NCBI GenBank assembly: GCA_025935195.1 | Contig: JAICVS010000018.1 | Coordinates: 1 to 44,074 of the forward strand | Reading direction: 5' to 3' | Length of the DNA stretch: 44,074 nucleotides | From: Ktedonobacterales bacterium | Lineage (GTDB): Bacteria; Chloroflexota; Ktedonobacteria; Ktedonobacterales; JADMIN01 | Shown here: in pieces, positions 25,594 to 34,325 of the stretch | Numbering within the stretch: the first letter of the stretch is position 1 | Layout: every line of letters begins with the position of its first letter | Made by a program: the position numbers and the translations under genes | Notes under the pieces: model-generated | What the model was told of the DNA's origin: nothing | The model's database searches: none | What the model saw: the letters and a program-made list of their open reading frames with translations, nothing else

Positions 25594-26916
25594 ATGCAGA
25601 CCGCACACTCCGAGGCGCTCTTCGACCGCGCCCGCCAGCTCATCCCCGGCGGCGTCAACAGCCCCGTCCGCGCGTTCAAGGCCGTTGGTGGCCAGCCGCT
25701 CTTCATCGAGCGCGGCGCCGGCGCCTACCTCTACGATGCCGACGGGAACCGCTACATTGATTACGTCTGCTCGTGGGGACCGCTCATCCTGGGGCATGCC
25801 CACCCGCGGGTCGTCGAGGCGATCACCAGCGCCGCCGCGCGCGGCTCCAGCTTCGGCGCCCCCACAGCGGCCGAGGTGCGGCTGGCCGAGCTGGTGGTCG
25901 AGGCGATGCCCAGCGTCGAGCTGGTGCGCTTCGTCAACTCCGGAACTGAGGCGACGATGAGCGCGCTGCGCGTCGCCCGCGCCTTCACCGGTCGCAACCG
26001 CATCGTCAAGTTCGCCGGTGGTTACCACGGCCACGCCGACATGCTGCTGGTGGCCGCCGGCTCAGGCGCGCTCACGCTCGGTGTGCCCGATAGCCCTGGT
26101 GTGCCACCCGGCGCGACCGCCGCCACGCTCGTGGCCCCATACAACGATCTCGCCGCCGTGCGCGCGCTCTTCGACCAGTACCCGGACGAGATCGCCGCTG
26201 TCATCGTCGAGCCGGTGGCGGGCAATATGGGCTGCGTCCCGCCGCAACCTGGCTTCCTGGCAGGGCTGCGCGCGCTGACGCGCGCGGCGGGAGCGGTGCT
26301 GATCTTCGATGAGGTGATGACGGGCTTCCGCGTGGCGTATGGTGGCGCGCAGGCGCTCTACGGCGTCACACCGGACATGACCTGTCTGGGCAAGATCGTC
26401 GGTGGTGGGCTGCCGGCGGCGGCGTATGGCGGCCGGCGCGACATCCTCTCGCTGGTGGCGCCGGCGGGGCCGGTCTATCAGGCGGGCACGCTCTCCGGCA
26501 ACCCGCTCGCCATGGCCGCCGGCATCGCCCAGCTCGAATTACTGCGCGAGCCGGGTACGTACGAGCGACTGGAGCGGCTTTCGGCGGCGCTGGCCGAGGG
26601 CATCGGCATGGCGGCGCGCGCGGCGGGCGTGCCACTCTATCAAACGCGCGTCGGCTCGATGTTCTGCGCCTTCTTCACGCCCGGACCTGTCACGGATGAA
26701 GCCTCGGCCAAGACCGCGGACACCCGCGCCTTCGCGACGTACTTCCGTGCCATGCTGGAGCGTGGCGTCTACCTAGCGCCGTCGCAGTTCGAGGCGGGCT
26801 TTGTCTCGCTCGCGCATACCGACGAGGATATTGCCCGCACGGTGGCAGCGGCGGGCGTGGCGCTCGCTCAGGTCGCCGTCCAACAGGGCGCTCAGAAGGC
26901 ACCGGAGCGCGGCTAG
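25594..26916 (+). CDS. hemL: Glutamate-1-semialdehyde 2,1-aminomutase
   Basis: This 440-residue PLP enzyme makes 5-aminolevulinate in the C5 haem pathway. Blocks include [82 protein letters not shown] and the PLP-lysine Lys267 in [15 protein letters not shown]. The ATG at 25594 has GAAGGAG 10 nt upstream; longer frames upstream overlap the divergent zinc-ribbon gene. A TACAAT -10-like hexamer lies near 25530. No other haem genes are adjacent. The stop is within a 26-bp palindrome. Confidence 0.95.
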   Translation: MQTAHSEALFDRARQLIPGGVNSPVRAFKAVGGQPLFIERGAGAYLYDADGNRYIDYVCSWGPLILGHAHPRVVEAITSAAARGSSFGAPTAAEVRLAELVVEAMPSVELVRFVNSGTEATMSALRVARAFTGRNRIVKFAGGYHGHADMLLVAAGSGALTLGVPDSPGVPPGATAATLVAPYNDLAAVRALFDQYPDEIAAVIVEPVAGNMGCVPPQPGFLAGLRALTRAAGAVLIFDEVMTGFRVAYGGAQALYGVTPDMTCLGKIVGGGLPAAAYGGRRDILSLVAPAGPVYQAGTLSGNPLAMAAGIAQLELLREPGTYERLERLSAALAEGIGMAARAAGVPLYQTRVGSMFCAFFTPGPVTDEASAKTADTRAFATYFRAMLERGVYLAPSQFEAGFVSLAHTDEDIARTVAAAGVALAQVAVQQGAQKAPERG

Positions 26917-26927
26917 CCGCGCTCCGG
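26902..26927. repeat. Perfect 26-bp palindrome over the hemL stop codon
   Basis: CCGGAGCGCGGCTAGCCGCG plus CTCCGG reads the same on both strands, with the hemL TAG at its centre. It could act as a transcript 3' hairpin, but no U-tract follows. Confidence 0.7.
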
Positions 26928-27007
26928 CTGGGATGCCGTGTGCCTCCTTGCACAGTGACGCGTTCCTTGCGTCTGCGAGGCAACCTTGCAGCCGGCACCC
27001 CATCCAA

Positions 27008-27256
27008 CTAGCAGGGCGCTTCGCTGTCCAGCGCGAAGCCGTCGAACTCAGCGCCCCAGGCGCTCGCCGCGCCGCGTAACACTTTCGCGGCGAACTCAGC
27101 GAGTGAGTGCGCGCGCACCGTCCGCACCAGGTGCGATTCGCCGGTGGCCAGGCCGTAGTCGGTCAGCGCATCCACTGGGTCGGCTAGCAGCCGTGCCCGG
27201 AAGGAGCGCTCGACCACCGCGCGCGCGATGGCTTGCTCCCAATCATCACGCGACAT
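27008..27256 (-). CDS. NHLP/Os1348-type leader peptide, candidate RiPP precursor
   Basis: This 82-residue protein begins WEQAIARAVVERSFRARLL followed by ADPVDALTDYGL. The pattern FRxxLLxDPxxALxxYGL is typical of nitrile-hydratase-like leader peptides (Os1348/Franean1_4349-type families) that precede ribosomally made, modified peptides. The C-terminal part ends in FDGFALDSEAPC, a possible core with one cysteine. GGATAGGA lies upstream of the ATG. No maturase, protease or exporter is adjacent, and some members of this clan may not be precursors. The neighbouring upstream small gene (27369-27584) is on the same strand, 112 bp away. Confidence 0.6.
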   Translation of the reverse strand: MSRDDWEQAIARAVVERSFRARLLADPVDALTDYGLATGESHLVRTVRAHSLAEFAAKVLRGAASAWGAEFDGFALDSEAPC

Positions 27257-27368
27257 GCTGTCCTATCCATTTCGGAGGAGCCGGAGCCGTCCTCGACTCG
27301 CGTCTCGCGTCCTGCGCTCTCTCCGGCCGGCCTCCCTGCCCGGCAGCGGCCCTGTTCGGGCCGGCGAA

Positions 27369-27584
27369 TCAGTGACCCGTCGGCGGGCCGCCCGTGCCGC
27401 CGATCACGGGCAAGATGGCGGCCAGTACGTGTGGCAGCGCCTGCGCCAGCGCGGGCGTGGTCGCCACGACGAACGCGCCCGCGCCGAGCGCGAGGCCACC
27501 CACGCCCGCGGCTGCTCGCCGCATGCGCCCGCGGAGGACATCCGCCCGGGAGATAGGAACGGGCGCGGGATTGGGCTGCTGCAC
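27369..27584 (-). CDS. Small exported peptide with Tat/Sec-like signal
   Basis: The GTG start has GAGAGGAG about 6 nt upstream and gives 71 residues. Basic residues in LRGRMRRAAAG are followed by a hydrophobic stretch (VGGLALGAGAFVVATTP) and ALA-QA, a likely signal peptidase site. The predicted mature part is only about 23 residues, ALPHVLAAILPVIGGTGGPP then TGH. The family is unknown. A longer frame upstream is Arg-rich and less likely. A possible SARP operator lies 131-185 bp upstream of the start. Confidence 0.5.
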   Translation of the reverse strand: MQQPNPAPVPISRADVLRGRMRRAAAGVGGLALGAGAFVVATTPALAQALPHVLAAILPVIGGTGGPPTGH

Positions 27585-28080
27585 GATGGTGCTCCTCTCT
27601 GTCGTATGTGACCGTATCCACTCGCGCCGCGAAGCATCATCTCGCTGCCGCCGCCGCGGCCCGGCGCGGTCTGCGTCTCTCACGACAGCAGTCTAGAAGG
27701 TCGCCGTTGACGCAACGTTAACAGTGTGCGTCACCAAAACGTCATTCGCCACACTTTTAGGCGTCAACGTCCCATGAATTCAGTGTTTTATGCCGCTTTA
27801 CTTCACTTTTGATAGTGCTATCTCTGGCGCGGAGCGATGGCGTTGCGAGGGTGAGGACAGCGCGACGCGCTGAGGCATGAGGGCCGGGACGCGAGCGCCA
27901 TGGAGGGTGCATCCGCATCACGCGGGCGCCGACCAATCGTGGGTGTGGTGCGGGACACACGCCCGCTCAGCGATCAGTATAGCAGGGGGCCGCACGTGAC
28001 GCGAGGGATCGTGACATGTGGGGCAGCGGCCGTATCAAGCCGTGTCGGTGGGGGAAGGTGGCGATGCGCGAGCAGATAGC
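27585..28080. other. 496-bp AT-richer intergenic region
   Basis: This gap separates the SARP/MalT regulator gene from the small peptide genes. The part 27700-27830 is clearly richer in A+T than its surroundings. It contains the repeat array at 27705-27769 and a GATAGTGCTATC palindrome (27811-27822). I see no convincing gene. Confidence 0.6.
27705..27769 (-). promoter_or_regulatory. Candidate SARP-type operator/promoter with TGACG repeats
   Basis: On the minus strand TGACG occurs at 27766-27762, 27744-27740 and 27733-27729, spaced 22 and 11 bp. A TAACGT hexamer (27720-27715) begins exactly 8 bp after the last repeat. SARP regulators are known to bind direct heptamer repeats spaced 11 or 22 bp, ending 8 bp from the -10. 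Flanking arms CGTTGACGC (27705-27713) and GCGTCAACG (27761-27769) also form an inverted repeat. Confidence 0.45.
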
Positions 28081-31000
28081 CTAGACGCCGCTCAATGCGG
28101 GCGCCGCGGCGGCGCTGGAGCGCACATTGTACTGCGCGCGCAGGGCGCGATAGAGATCGATCGTCTCGCGCGAGGGTGTCACCCCCAGGTCATGCTTGAG
28201 CGCGTTGAAGCAGCGGGCGAACTGATGTAGCGCCTCCGCCAGCTCGCCACGGTGGGCGAACTGCCGCATCAGGCCGCGGTGCGCGCTCTCACGATGCGGC
28301 TCCAACTCGAGCATCTGGTAGTAGTGCTGCGTCGCCGCGTCGTGACGTTCTAGGCGGGCCTCGACATCGGCCAGCAGCTCCAAGCACGAGAGGTAGCGAC
28401 GCTGGAGCCCATCGCGGCGCCAGTATGCCCAATCACCAGCACAGTCTTCCAGATAGGGGCCATGCCAGAGGCCGAGCGCACGAGTGAGAGTCGCGGCGGC
28501 ATCGCCAAGCCGGCCCGCGGCAGCCAGACGCTCGCCCGCGTCCACGCGCTGCTCGAACTCGCGGGCGTCTACCCAGACATCCACCGTCAGCCGCCAGCGC
28601 CCATTCCGCTGCGCGAGACACTCGCGTCCCAACGCCTGCTTGAGTTGGAACCGCGCCTGGCGGAAGGTGTTGGCGCTCTCCTCCGGATCGCGATGCGGCC
28701 AGAAGGTGGAGAGGATGGTGTCCCTGGTGACTGGCTCGCCCTTATCCAGCAGGAAGAAGAGCAGCTCGCGCGCGTGCGGCATGCGCCAGCGCGTGACCTG
28801 ACGTGTTCCCACATAGACGCGCGATTCGCCTAGGGCGAAGACGCGGATGGCGGCGTCTTCGTCGTCCGCGCTATCCGGCGCGTCCGTGTCCGCCGTAACT
28901 GTCGTCACTGTCGCGTCCTCGCCGCCGGCCGGCGCTCGCAGCGCGTCGAGCAGCTCGGCGGCCAGCGGATGGCATGGGTGCGGCGCGTCGAGCAGTGGGC
29001 GCAGCTCCGGCAGGTGGCGTGCCACAATCAGGATCGATCCAAGCCGCTCCGTCGCCTGCGTGGCGTCGAGCGCGGCCGTGAGTGCCTCCGTCGCCGCTTG
29101 CGTGTGGCCGCGGGCCAGCTCTGCCGCCGCCAGATGGGCGCTGGCCTGCGCCAGCTCCAGCGCGATGCCCAACGCGCCCGCGCGTGCGCGTGCCGTCAGC
29201 AGCAGCGCGGCCGCGCGTTCGGGCCGGCCGGAACGATGCAGCGCGAAGCCGAGCGAGATCGCGATCTTCACCCAGTCGGCATCCTGGCCGCACGCCGCCC
29301 GCGCCTCCAGCTCCGGGCGCAACCGCTCGACGGCCGTGCGCGCCTCTCCCATGGCCGTCAGCGTATAGCCAAGCCCGGCATAGGCGCTGGCGCGTAGATA
29401 TTCGTCGCCTGCCTCGGCCGCCGCCTGAATCGCGCTCGCGTATGCGTCGGTCGCGCGCTCACACTGGCCCAGGTCGACATCGAGATCGGCGAGATTGAGC
29501 AGCGCATAGGCACATCCAATGACGTAGCCCGCCTGCTCGGCCTGCGCGCGTGCCATTTCAAACTGCTCACGGGCGCCCGCATAGTGCCGTGTCAGGGACT
29601 TGATCGCGCCCAGGTTCAGCCGGCAGTTGATCGCGCCGACTTCGTCGTTCGCCTCTTGCGCATGCAGCAGCGCGGTGTGCGCCGCCGTCTCGGCCTGCCC
29701 GTACGCACCCTGGCGTAGGAAGAGACCGGAGCGCTGGTAGTGAACGTGCGCCACCAGCCACGGATCGGGCCGCGGCCCACTCACGGCGTCAACACGCCGC
29801 AGGCACTCCAGCGCGGCGCCGGCGCCCTCTTCGACCTCCATGCAGCGCGCCTGCTCGCAGAGCGCCTGGATGCGCAGATCTACCGCATCGGTGGGCGCCA
29901 GCGCCAACACCGCCGCGCAGTCGTGGCGAGCCGACGCATACTCCGCATGCGTCACGCGCAACTGCGCGCGCAGGAGCAGCGCCCGCGCTTGCAGCTCAGG
30001 GCGCTCCATCGCATAGAGCTGGACGGTAGCCCAGGCATGATCGGCAACCGCGCGCGCCTCGTCGCCCTGGCCGGCCTGCCGGCGCAGCTCGGCCAGCAAC
30101 ACCAGCAGCTCCGGCTCGCGCTCACGCACTTCCGCGGGCAGCAGATCGAGCCAGCGCTCCAGCGTGGCGCCGCGGCCGGCGCGCAGCAGCGCGCCGCGTT
30201 GCGCCTCGATCAGGGCCAGGATGCGGTCTTGCGCCCCGGCCAGCCGGTATTGCTGGACCGCCTCCTCAGCGTCGCCGAGCGCTTCGAGCAGCAGGCCGGC
30301 GCGCAGGTGCAGCGTGCGCCGCCGGGCTAGGCCGTCGGGCGCGGCCTCAAGGCGGGCGAGCAACGCCTGGCGCAGCAGCGGTTGGAAGCGGTAGACCGGC
30401 TCTTGGGGCCGGCGGCCGATGCGTGTCACGAAGCCGGTGCGCTGTTCAAGGGCGACGAGCGGGGCCTGGGCGCTAGGCAACTCCAGCAGATTGGCGCAGA
30501 GCGGCGCCGTCATGTAGCCAAGCACGGCGGCCTCGGTGGCGAAGTCACGCAGGGCGGGGTCGAGCGCGTCAATCACTTCCACGGCGAGGTAGTCGAAGAC
30601 GCGCTCGGCGTCGAGCTCGGCCGTGTCACCGGCGCGCAGGAACTCCGGCAGCAGCGCACCGGTCGCCAGCAGTACACCGGTCATCCAGCCGCCGCACAGG
30701 CCGCGCAGCGTTTCACGCGCGTCGGGCGCCAGCGACGCACCGGTCAGATCGAGCAGGGCGTCGAATTCGTCGTCGTCGAGGCGCAGATCATCCATGCCGA
30801 GGCCGGTGAGGCGGTGCTGCGTGACCAGCGTCGAGAGGCGCAGCCGCGGGTAGTCGCGCGCTTCGAGCACGAGCCGCAGGTGGTCGGGCTGGCGCGCGAG
30901 CAGGTGATTGAGGAGCTTGTGGCCGTCGCTGGATGCCTTCAGCTCGGAGATACCGGTCAGCGCCAGCGTCAGCGGGCGCCCCACGTTCGCGCGGATGTCC

Positions 31001-31410
31001 TGGGTGAAGATGGCGGCCGCCCGGCGCAGATCGAGCGCGGAGAGTGCGCCGGGGCGCAGGCGCGCGAGCAAGGATTCCACCTGCCACATGGATCGGGGCA
31101 GACGCGCCTTGAGCGCCTTCACGAGACCCTGGATCAGCGTGACGGGATCGTCGTCGCCAGCGTCGAGGTGATACCAGGCGACAGGGACGGCACTCTCGGC
31201 GGCCCACTGAGCGATCAGGGTGCTCTTGCCATAGCCGGCGGGCGCCGCGACGAGAAAGACATCGCCGCTGGGGGCCTTGCGGCCGAGCGCGGCCTCGAGG
31301 CGCGCGACGAGGCGCGGGCGCGGCAGCAGGCGGGGATCGAGGCGTGGCGCCTGGATTTTCCAGGCGAGGAAGGGCAGAGCGTGGGACGTCTCGCGTCGCA
31401 AGGTATGCAT
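28081..31410 (-). CDS. MalT-like STAND ATPase regulator with C-terminal SARP/BTAD domain
   Basis: The 1109-residue protein has Walker A APAGYGKST near residue 56-64, followed by VAWYHLDAGDDDPVTLI, the MalT-type NB-ARC/STAND signature. A long TPR-like helical region spans about 330-830. The C-terminal ~255 residues carry a winged-helix OmpR-like DNA-binding region (VTRWRMPHARELLFFLLDKG ... FRQARFQLKQALGRE) and a bacterial transcriptional activator domain (DDLGVTPSRE-like end HDLGVTPSRETIDLYRAL). In AfsR the SARP part is N-terminal; here it is C-terminal, with no LuxR helix-turn-helix. Start chosen at MHTLRRETS; a Met 20 codons upstream is also possible. Such proteins activate promoters in response to ligands or phosphorylation. 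The repeats at 27705-27769 are candidate sites. Confidence 0.85.
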   Translation of the reverse strand: MHTLRRETSHALPFLAWKIQAPRLDPRLLPRPRLVARLEAALGRKAPSGDVFLVAAPAGYGKSTLIAQWAAESAVPVAWYHLDAGDDDPVTLIQGLVKALKARLPRSMWQVESLLARLRPGALSALDLRRAAAIFTQDIRANVGRPLTLALTGISELKASSDGHKLLNHLLARQPDHLRLVLEARDYPRLRLSTLVTQHRLTGLGMDDLRLDDDEFDALLDLTGASLAPDARETLRGLCGGWMTGVLLATGALLPEFLRAGDTAELDAERVFDYLAVEVIDALDPALRDFATEAAVLGYMTAPLCANLLELPSAQAPLVALEQRTGFVTRIGRRPQEPVYRFQPLLRQALLARLEAAPDGLARRRTLHLRAGLLLEALGDAEEAVQQYRLAGAQDRILALIEAQRGALLRAGRGATLERWLDLLPAEVREREPELLVLLAELRRQAGQGDEARAVADHAWATVQLYAMERPELQARALLLRAQLRVTHAEYASARHDCAAVLALAPTDAVDLRIQALCEQARCMEVEEGAGAALECLRRVDAVSGPRPDPWLVAHVHYQRSGLFLRQGAYGQAETAAHTALLHAQEANDEVGAINCRLNLGAIKSLTRHYAGAREQFEMARAQAEQAGYVIGCAYALLNLADLDVDLGQCERATDAYASAIQAAAEAGDEYLRASAYAGLGYTLTAMGEARTAVERLRPELEARAACGQDADWVKIAISLGFALHRSGRPERAAALLLTARARAGALGIALELAQASAHLAAAELARGHTQAATEALTAALDATQATERLGSILIVARHLPELRPLLDAPHPCHPLAAELLDALRAPAGGEDATVTTVTADTDAPDSADDEDAAIRVFALGESRVYVGTRQVTRWRMPHARELLFFLLDKGEPVTRDTILSTFWPHRDPEESANTFRQARFQLKQALGRECLAQRNGRWRLTVDVWVDAREFEQRVDAGERLAAAGRLGDAAATLTRALGLWHGPYLEDCAGDWAYWRRDGLQRRYLSCLELLADVEARLERHDAATQHYYQMLELEPHRESAHRGLMRQFAHRGELAEALHQFARCFNALKHDLGVTPSRETIDLYRALRAQYNVRSSAAAAPALSGV

Positions 31411-31593
31411 CGTCTTGCCCCGATCTTTCCCCAGTTGGGGAACGGCAGCCCCCAGTGGACCGGGTATCACGCGCCGGGCGGCTCCCGGCGCGTGGTCCTA
31501 TCGGGTGATCCCCATGACTGCCCGTGACGATCCAACGTCCTTGCCACGCGATTGTACCATGACCTCGGCATTCAAGCGACCAGGACGGATCGC

Positions 31594-32679
31594 TCAGGGT
31601 GCGGGTGCGATGTGAGCAATCCGCCAGCCATCGGTACTAGTGCGTAGTACGAATATCTCATTCGTCGGCGTGCGCGTGCGACCGCCGCGCGTGTCCACCG
31701 CAACCTCCATGCCCCGCGCCTCCAGCCTCACCGTATCGTCGGCCTCGCTCTCTGGGCGCTCTGAGTGACGTGTCACGCTCGCGTCGGCCTCACGGCGGGG
31801 CGCGTGCTTGAGCTGGGTACGCAGCTCACTGGCAGTCTCCTCTACGTCGCGGCCGGCGCGATCGGGATGGTCGGGATGCAGTAGCAGGGCGGCGAGCGCA
31901 AAGTCACGGTAGTGCAACGCATCGTTGTAGGCCGTGACGACGGCTTCGGGCGCGAGGTCGGGATGCAGGTAGGGCGGCGTGGTCGTGGGAAGCGGGGCGG
32001 CGCTCAGCACACGGCGCGCGATCAAGCGTGATTCGAGCTTGTAGTCGCGCGGCATGGGACGGCTGAAGCGCTGGCTCTCGGCCTGCGCGGCTTCGAGCAG
32101 AGTGCGCGCCTCAGAGAGGGTCAGCTCAGCCAGCGGGGCCCCCTTGGCGGCGTTGTGCTCGACAAGCTGGCGCCACTCCGCGTCGCTCATGTCGCGGGTG
32201 CGGTAGAAGTCTTTGAGGCCGTCGCCGCGCCAGTCCAGCAGGAAGACGAGCGCCTCGACGCCGCCGATGGGCATGCGCCAGCCGAGCATCAAGATCTGCT
32301 CGCCCGTTTCGCGGCTCTGCTGCACCCAGCCAGCCAGGAACCGCTCCTCGCCGGGGGCGGCGGGGATGACACCTCTGGCGGCCAGCGCGTCGCGCGCCGC
32401 GCGGGCAGCGGCGCGCACGGGCTCGGGCGTGGCAGCGTGGGCGGCGAGCAGCTCCAAGAAGGCGGCGGCCTGGGGAGAGTCCTGCTCGGCCATGCGCTCG
32501 ACGAGGAAACGTTGCAAGTCGGGGTCGAGCGCGGCGATGCGCTCCATGAAGGCGGCGTCCTGCCCGGACTCCGGGTGGTCTGGATGTGCGTCGAGGGTGA
32601 CGAGCAGCTCGTCGAGCTGCTGGAGCCAGCTCGTCTCCGGCATATCCGGCGTGTCGGGCGTCTGAGAAGTATCGGACAT
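31594..32679 (-). CDS. Hypothetical protein
   Basis: This 361-residue soluble protein starts at an ATG with GAGAGGA upstream. The first 120 residues are helical and acidic. A central stretch has EERFLAGWVQQSRETGEQIL, IGGVEALVFLLDWRGDGLKD and FYRTRDMSDAEWRQL. The C-terminus ends in EIFVLRTSTDGWRIAHIAPA, which could be an NTF2/SnoaL-like strand. I do not recognise a family. It is 41 bp downstream of the next gene on the strand and likely cotranscribed with it. Confidence 0.65.
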   Translation of the reverse strand: MSDTSQTPDTPDMPETSWLQQLDELLVTLDAHPDHPESGQDAAFMERIAALDPDLQRFLVERMAEQDSPQAAAFLELLAAHAATPEPVRAAARAARDALAARGVIPAAPGEERFLAGWVQQSRETGEQILMLGWRMPIGGVEALVFLLDWRGDGLKDFYRTRDMSDAEWRQLVEHNAAKGAPLAELTLSEARTLLEAAQAESQRFSRPMPRDYKLESRLIARRVLSAAPLPTTTPPYLHPDLAPEAVVTAYNDALHYRDFALAALLLHPDHPDRAGRDVEETASELRTQLKHAPRREADASVTRHSERPESEADDTVRLEARGMEVAVDTRGGRTRTPTNEIFVLRTSTDGWRIAHIAPAP

Positions 32680-32720
32680 GGTGCGGGCGGTCCTCTCGCT
32701 GGCGGGACTAGTACGCGGGG

Positions 32721-33245
32721 CTAGCGCGGGCCGTGAGCGCCGATGAAGGCGACGACGAGGTAAACGATCCAAAGCAGCAGGCACGAGCCGAGGACGGCGC
32801 CGTAGCAGCCGAGGGAATAGCGTTTGCGGATGTCGAGGGCCTGGGCGAGCTGCTCGTCCATGTCTTCCGGGTCCAGCTCGATAGCTGGGGCGATCTCGCG
32901 CAGGCGGGCGAGCAGGACGCGGAAGCCGCGGACGTTGGAGACGCCTTCGGCGGCGATGACGGTGGTGCCGTCGTCCAGCTCGACCATGAGCACGAGCTTG
33001 GCGGGGTTGTGCTCGCCAGGCATGAGGATCAGCCGGCGCATGGACGCCAGGTGGTAGCGCGTCTCCTCACGCTCTTCGCGTAGGTGGACGACGAGCGCGT
33101 CGGGGAAGAGCAGCAGCTCTTTGCCCAGGCCGTAGCGGACACGGGCAAGTGGCTGCGGCTCCTCGTCCTCGGCCGCGGCGCCGTGGATGGTATCGTGCTC
33201 GTCGTCGAAACCGTCGTCGCGTTCGTCAACATCCATCGCCAACAT
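32721..33245 (-). CDS. Hypothetical tail-anchored protein
   Basis: This protein has about 174 residues: an acidic N-terminus, a strand-rich middle (YGLGKELLLFPDALVVHLRE, LVLMVELDDGTTVIAAEGVS) and a single C-terminal hydrophobic helix (LGSCLLLWIVYLVVAFIGAH). The middle has a PH-like look but no family is assigned. The start may be 33245, 33236 or 33278. A minus-strand TACAAT (33343-33348) lies upstream. It likely heads a two-gene unit with the hypothetical gene at 31594. Confidence 0.6.
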   Translation of the reverse strand: MLAMDVDERDDGFDDEHDTIHGAAAEDEEPQPLARVRYGLGKELLLFPDALVVHLREEREETRYHLASMRRLILMPGEHNPAKLVLMVELDDGTTVIAAEGVSNVRGFRVLLARLREIAPAIELDPEDMDEQLAQALDIRKRYSLGCYGAVLGSCLLLWIVYLVVAFIGAHGPR

Positions 33246-33395
33246 CCATGGGTACGACTTGCTTCCCGCCGCTGGCACGCGGCTCTCGCTGTGCCTCGCG
33301 CCGCCGCCATTGCGCTGGGAGCTTTATGAGGCATGCGCTGCTATTGTACCATCGTCCGCGGCGGGATAGGACTGGGATGGGTGGCCTAGCGTGGG

Positions 33396-33423
33396 TTGTG
33401 GATAGGTGCGCGAGTGCTATACT
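33396..33423 (+). promoter_or_regulatory. Sigma-70-like promoter of the multi-CxxC gene
   Basis: TTGTGG (33396-33401) and TATACT (33418-33423) are separated by 16 bp, 50 bp upstream of the ATG at 33474. Confidence 0.5.
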
Positions 33424-33473
33424 CGCCCCAGACCAGATAGGCCCATGCATAATCAGATCGACAGGGGAATGAG

Positions 33474-34217
33474 ATGGGGCGGGGATTGCGCCTGGCCTGC
33501 GAGGAGTGCGACTTCGACGCGACATTGCGCGAGCGCGTGGCGCTGGCGCCAGAGGCGGCGAGCGAGCCTGGCGCGGTCGCGATGGCAGGTGAGATGGCAG
33601 GTACTGTAGCGGCTGAGGCGGGCGTCTGGAGTGAATGGAGTGATTGGCTCTGCGGCGAGTGCCGGCTGCCGGTGCGTGTCGCGGCGGATGCGGCGCTGGA
33701 GCGGCTGGCACTGGAGGCGGCCGATGATGAGCGGCTGCCGCGTTGCCCGCGCTGCGGGACGGCGCTCCTCTCATTTGAGCTGGCGCAGCGCGAGCTGGCG
33801 GCGGCGGCGCGCTCGCGGCTGTGGCTGGATCTGGCGGCGGAGCGGCGGGCGTTGGGAATGCTGCGAGACGCGCTGGAGGCGACGACACCGCTGCGGGCGG
33901 CGCTGGCGCGGGGTGACTGCACGACCGGCGAGGCGCTGGCGGACCTGGCACGGCGCGTGACGGTGGATGCGGCACCGGGGAACGGGAAGAGGACAACTCA
34001 GTTAGAGCATACGGCCGCGCTGGTGGACCTCGACGCGGAGATCGCGGATGCGACGGACCTTGGGGTGACGGCGCGGCTGCTGCGCACGCGGGAACAGGTG
34101 GCGGAACGCTATATCCAGCAGCTAGAGGGGTCCACGGAAGAGGAAGTGGATTTGCCGGGGGTGCCGTGCCCGCGCTGTGGCATCGGACATCTGGTTCACT
34201 GGCCGTTCTGGGAATGA
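33474..34217 (+). CDS. Multi-CxxC zinc-binding protein of unknown function
   Basis: This 247-residue protein contains four CxxC pairs: C9/C12, C60/C63, C91/C94 and C232/C235. It therefore probably holds two zinc sites, one formed by pairs near the N-terminus and one involving the C-terminal pair (PCPRCGIGHLVHWPFWE). A long helical Ala/Leu/Arg-rich section (about 105-215) separates them. No known family is recognised. It lies upstream of the hydrolase gene, which has its own promoter. Confidence 0.65.
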   Translation: MGRGLRLACEECDFDATLRERVALAPEAASEPGAVAMAGEMAGTVAAEAGVWSEWSDWLCGECRLPVRVAADAALERLALEAADDERLPRCPRCGTALLSFELAQRELAAAARSRLWLDLAAERRALGMLRDALEATTPLRAALARGDCTTGEALADLARRVTVDAAPGNGKRTTQLEHTAALVDLDAEIADATDLGVTARLLRTREQVAERYIQQLEGSTEEEVDLPGVPCPRCGIGHLVHWPFWE

Positions 34218-34235
34218 GCGACGAAGCTCGCGCGC

Positions 34236-34265
34236 TTGACACGTCGCCCGGTGGCCCCCTACACT
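34236..34265 (+). promoter_or_regulatory. Sigma-70-like promoter of the alpha/beta hydrolase
   Basis: A perfect TTGACA (34236-34241) and TACACT (34260-34265) lie 18 bp apart, 60 bp before the ATG at 34326. Confidence 0.65.
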
Positions 34266-34325
34266 CACGCCAATATGACGAGTCGTTCAGGTAGAGGGCA
34301 CGGCCGATATGGCGGGAGGGGTTCG

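Noticed and set aside
30382..31527. A 381-codon open frame on the plus strand
   Set aside because: It is antisense to the MalT/SARP gene and shows only Arg/Gly/Glu-rich shadow composition.
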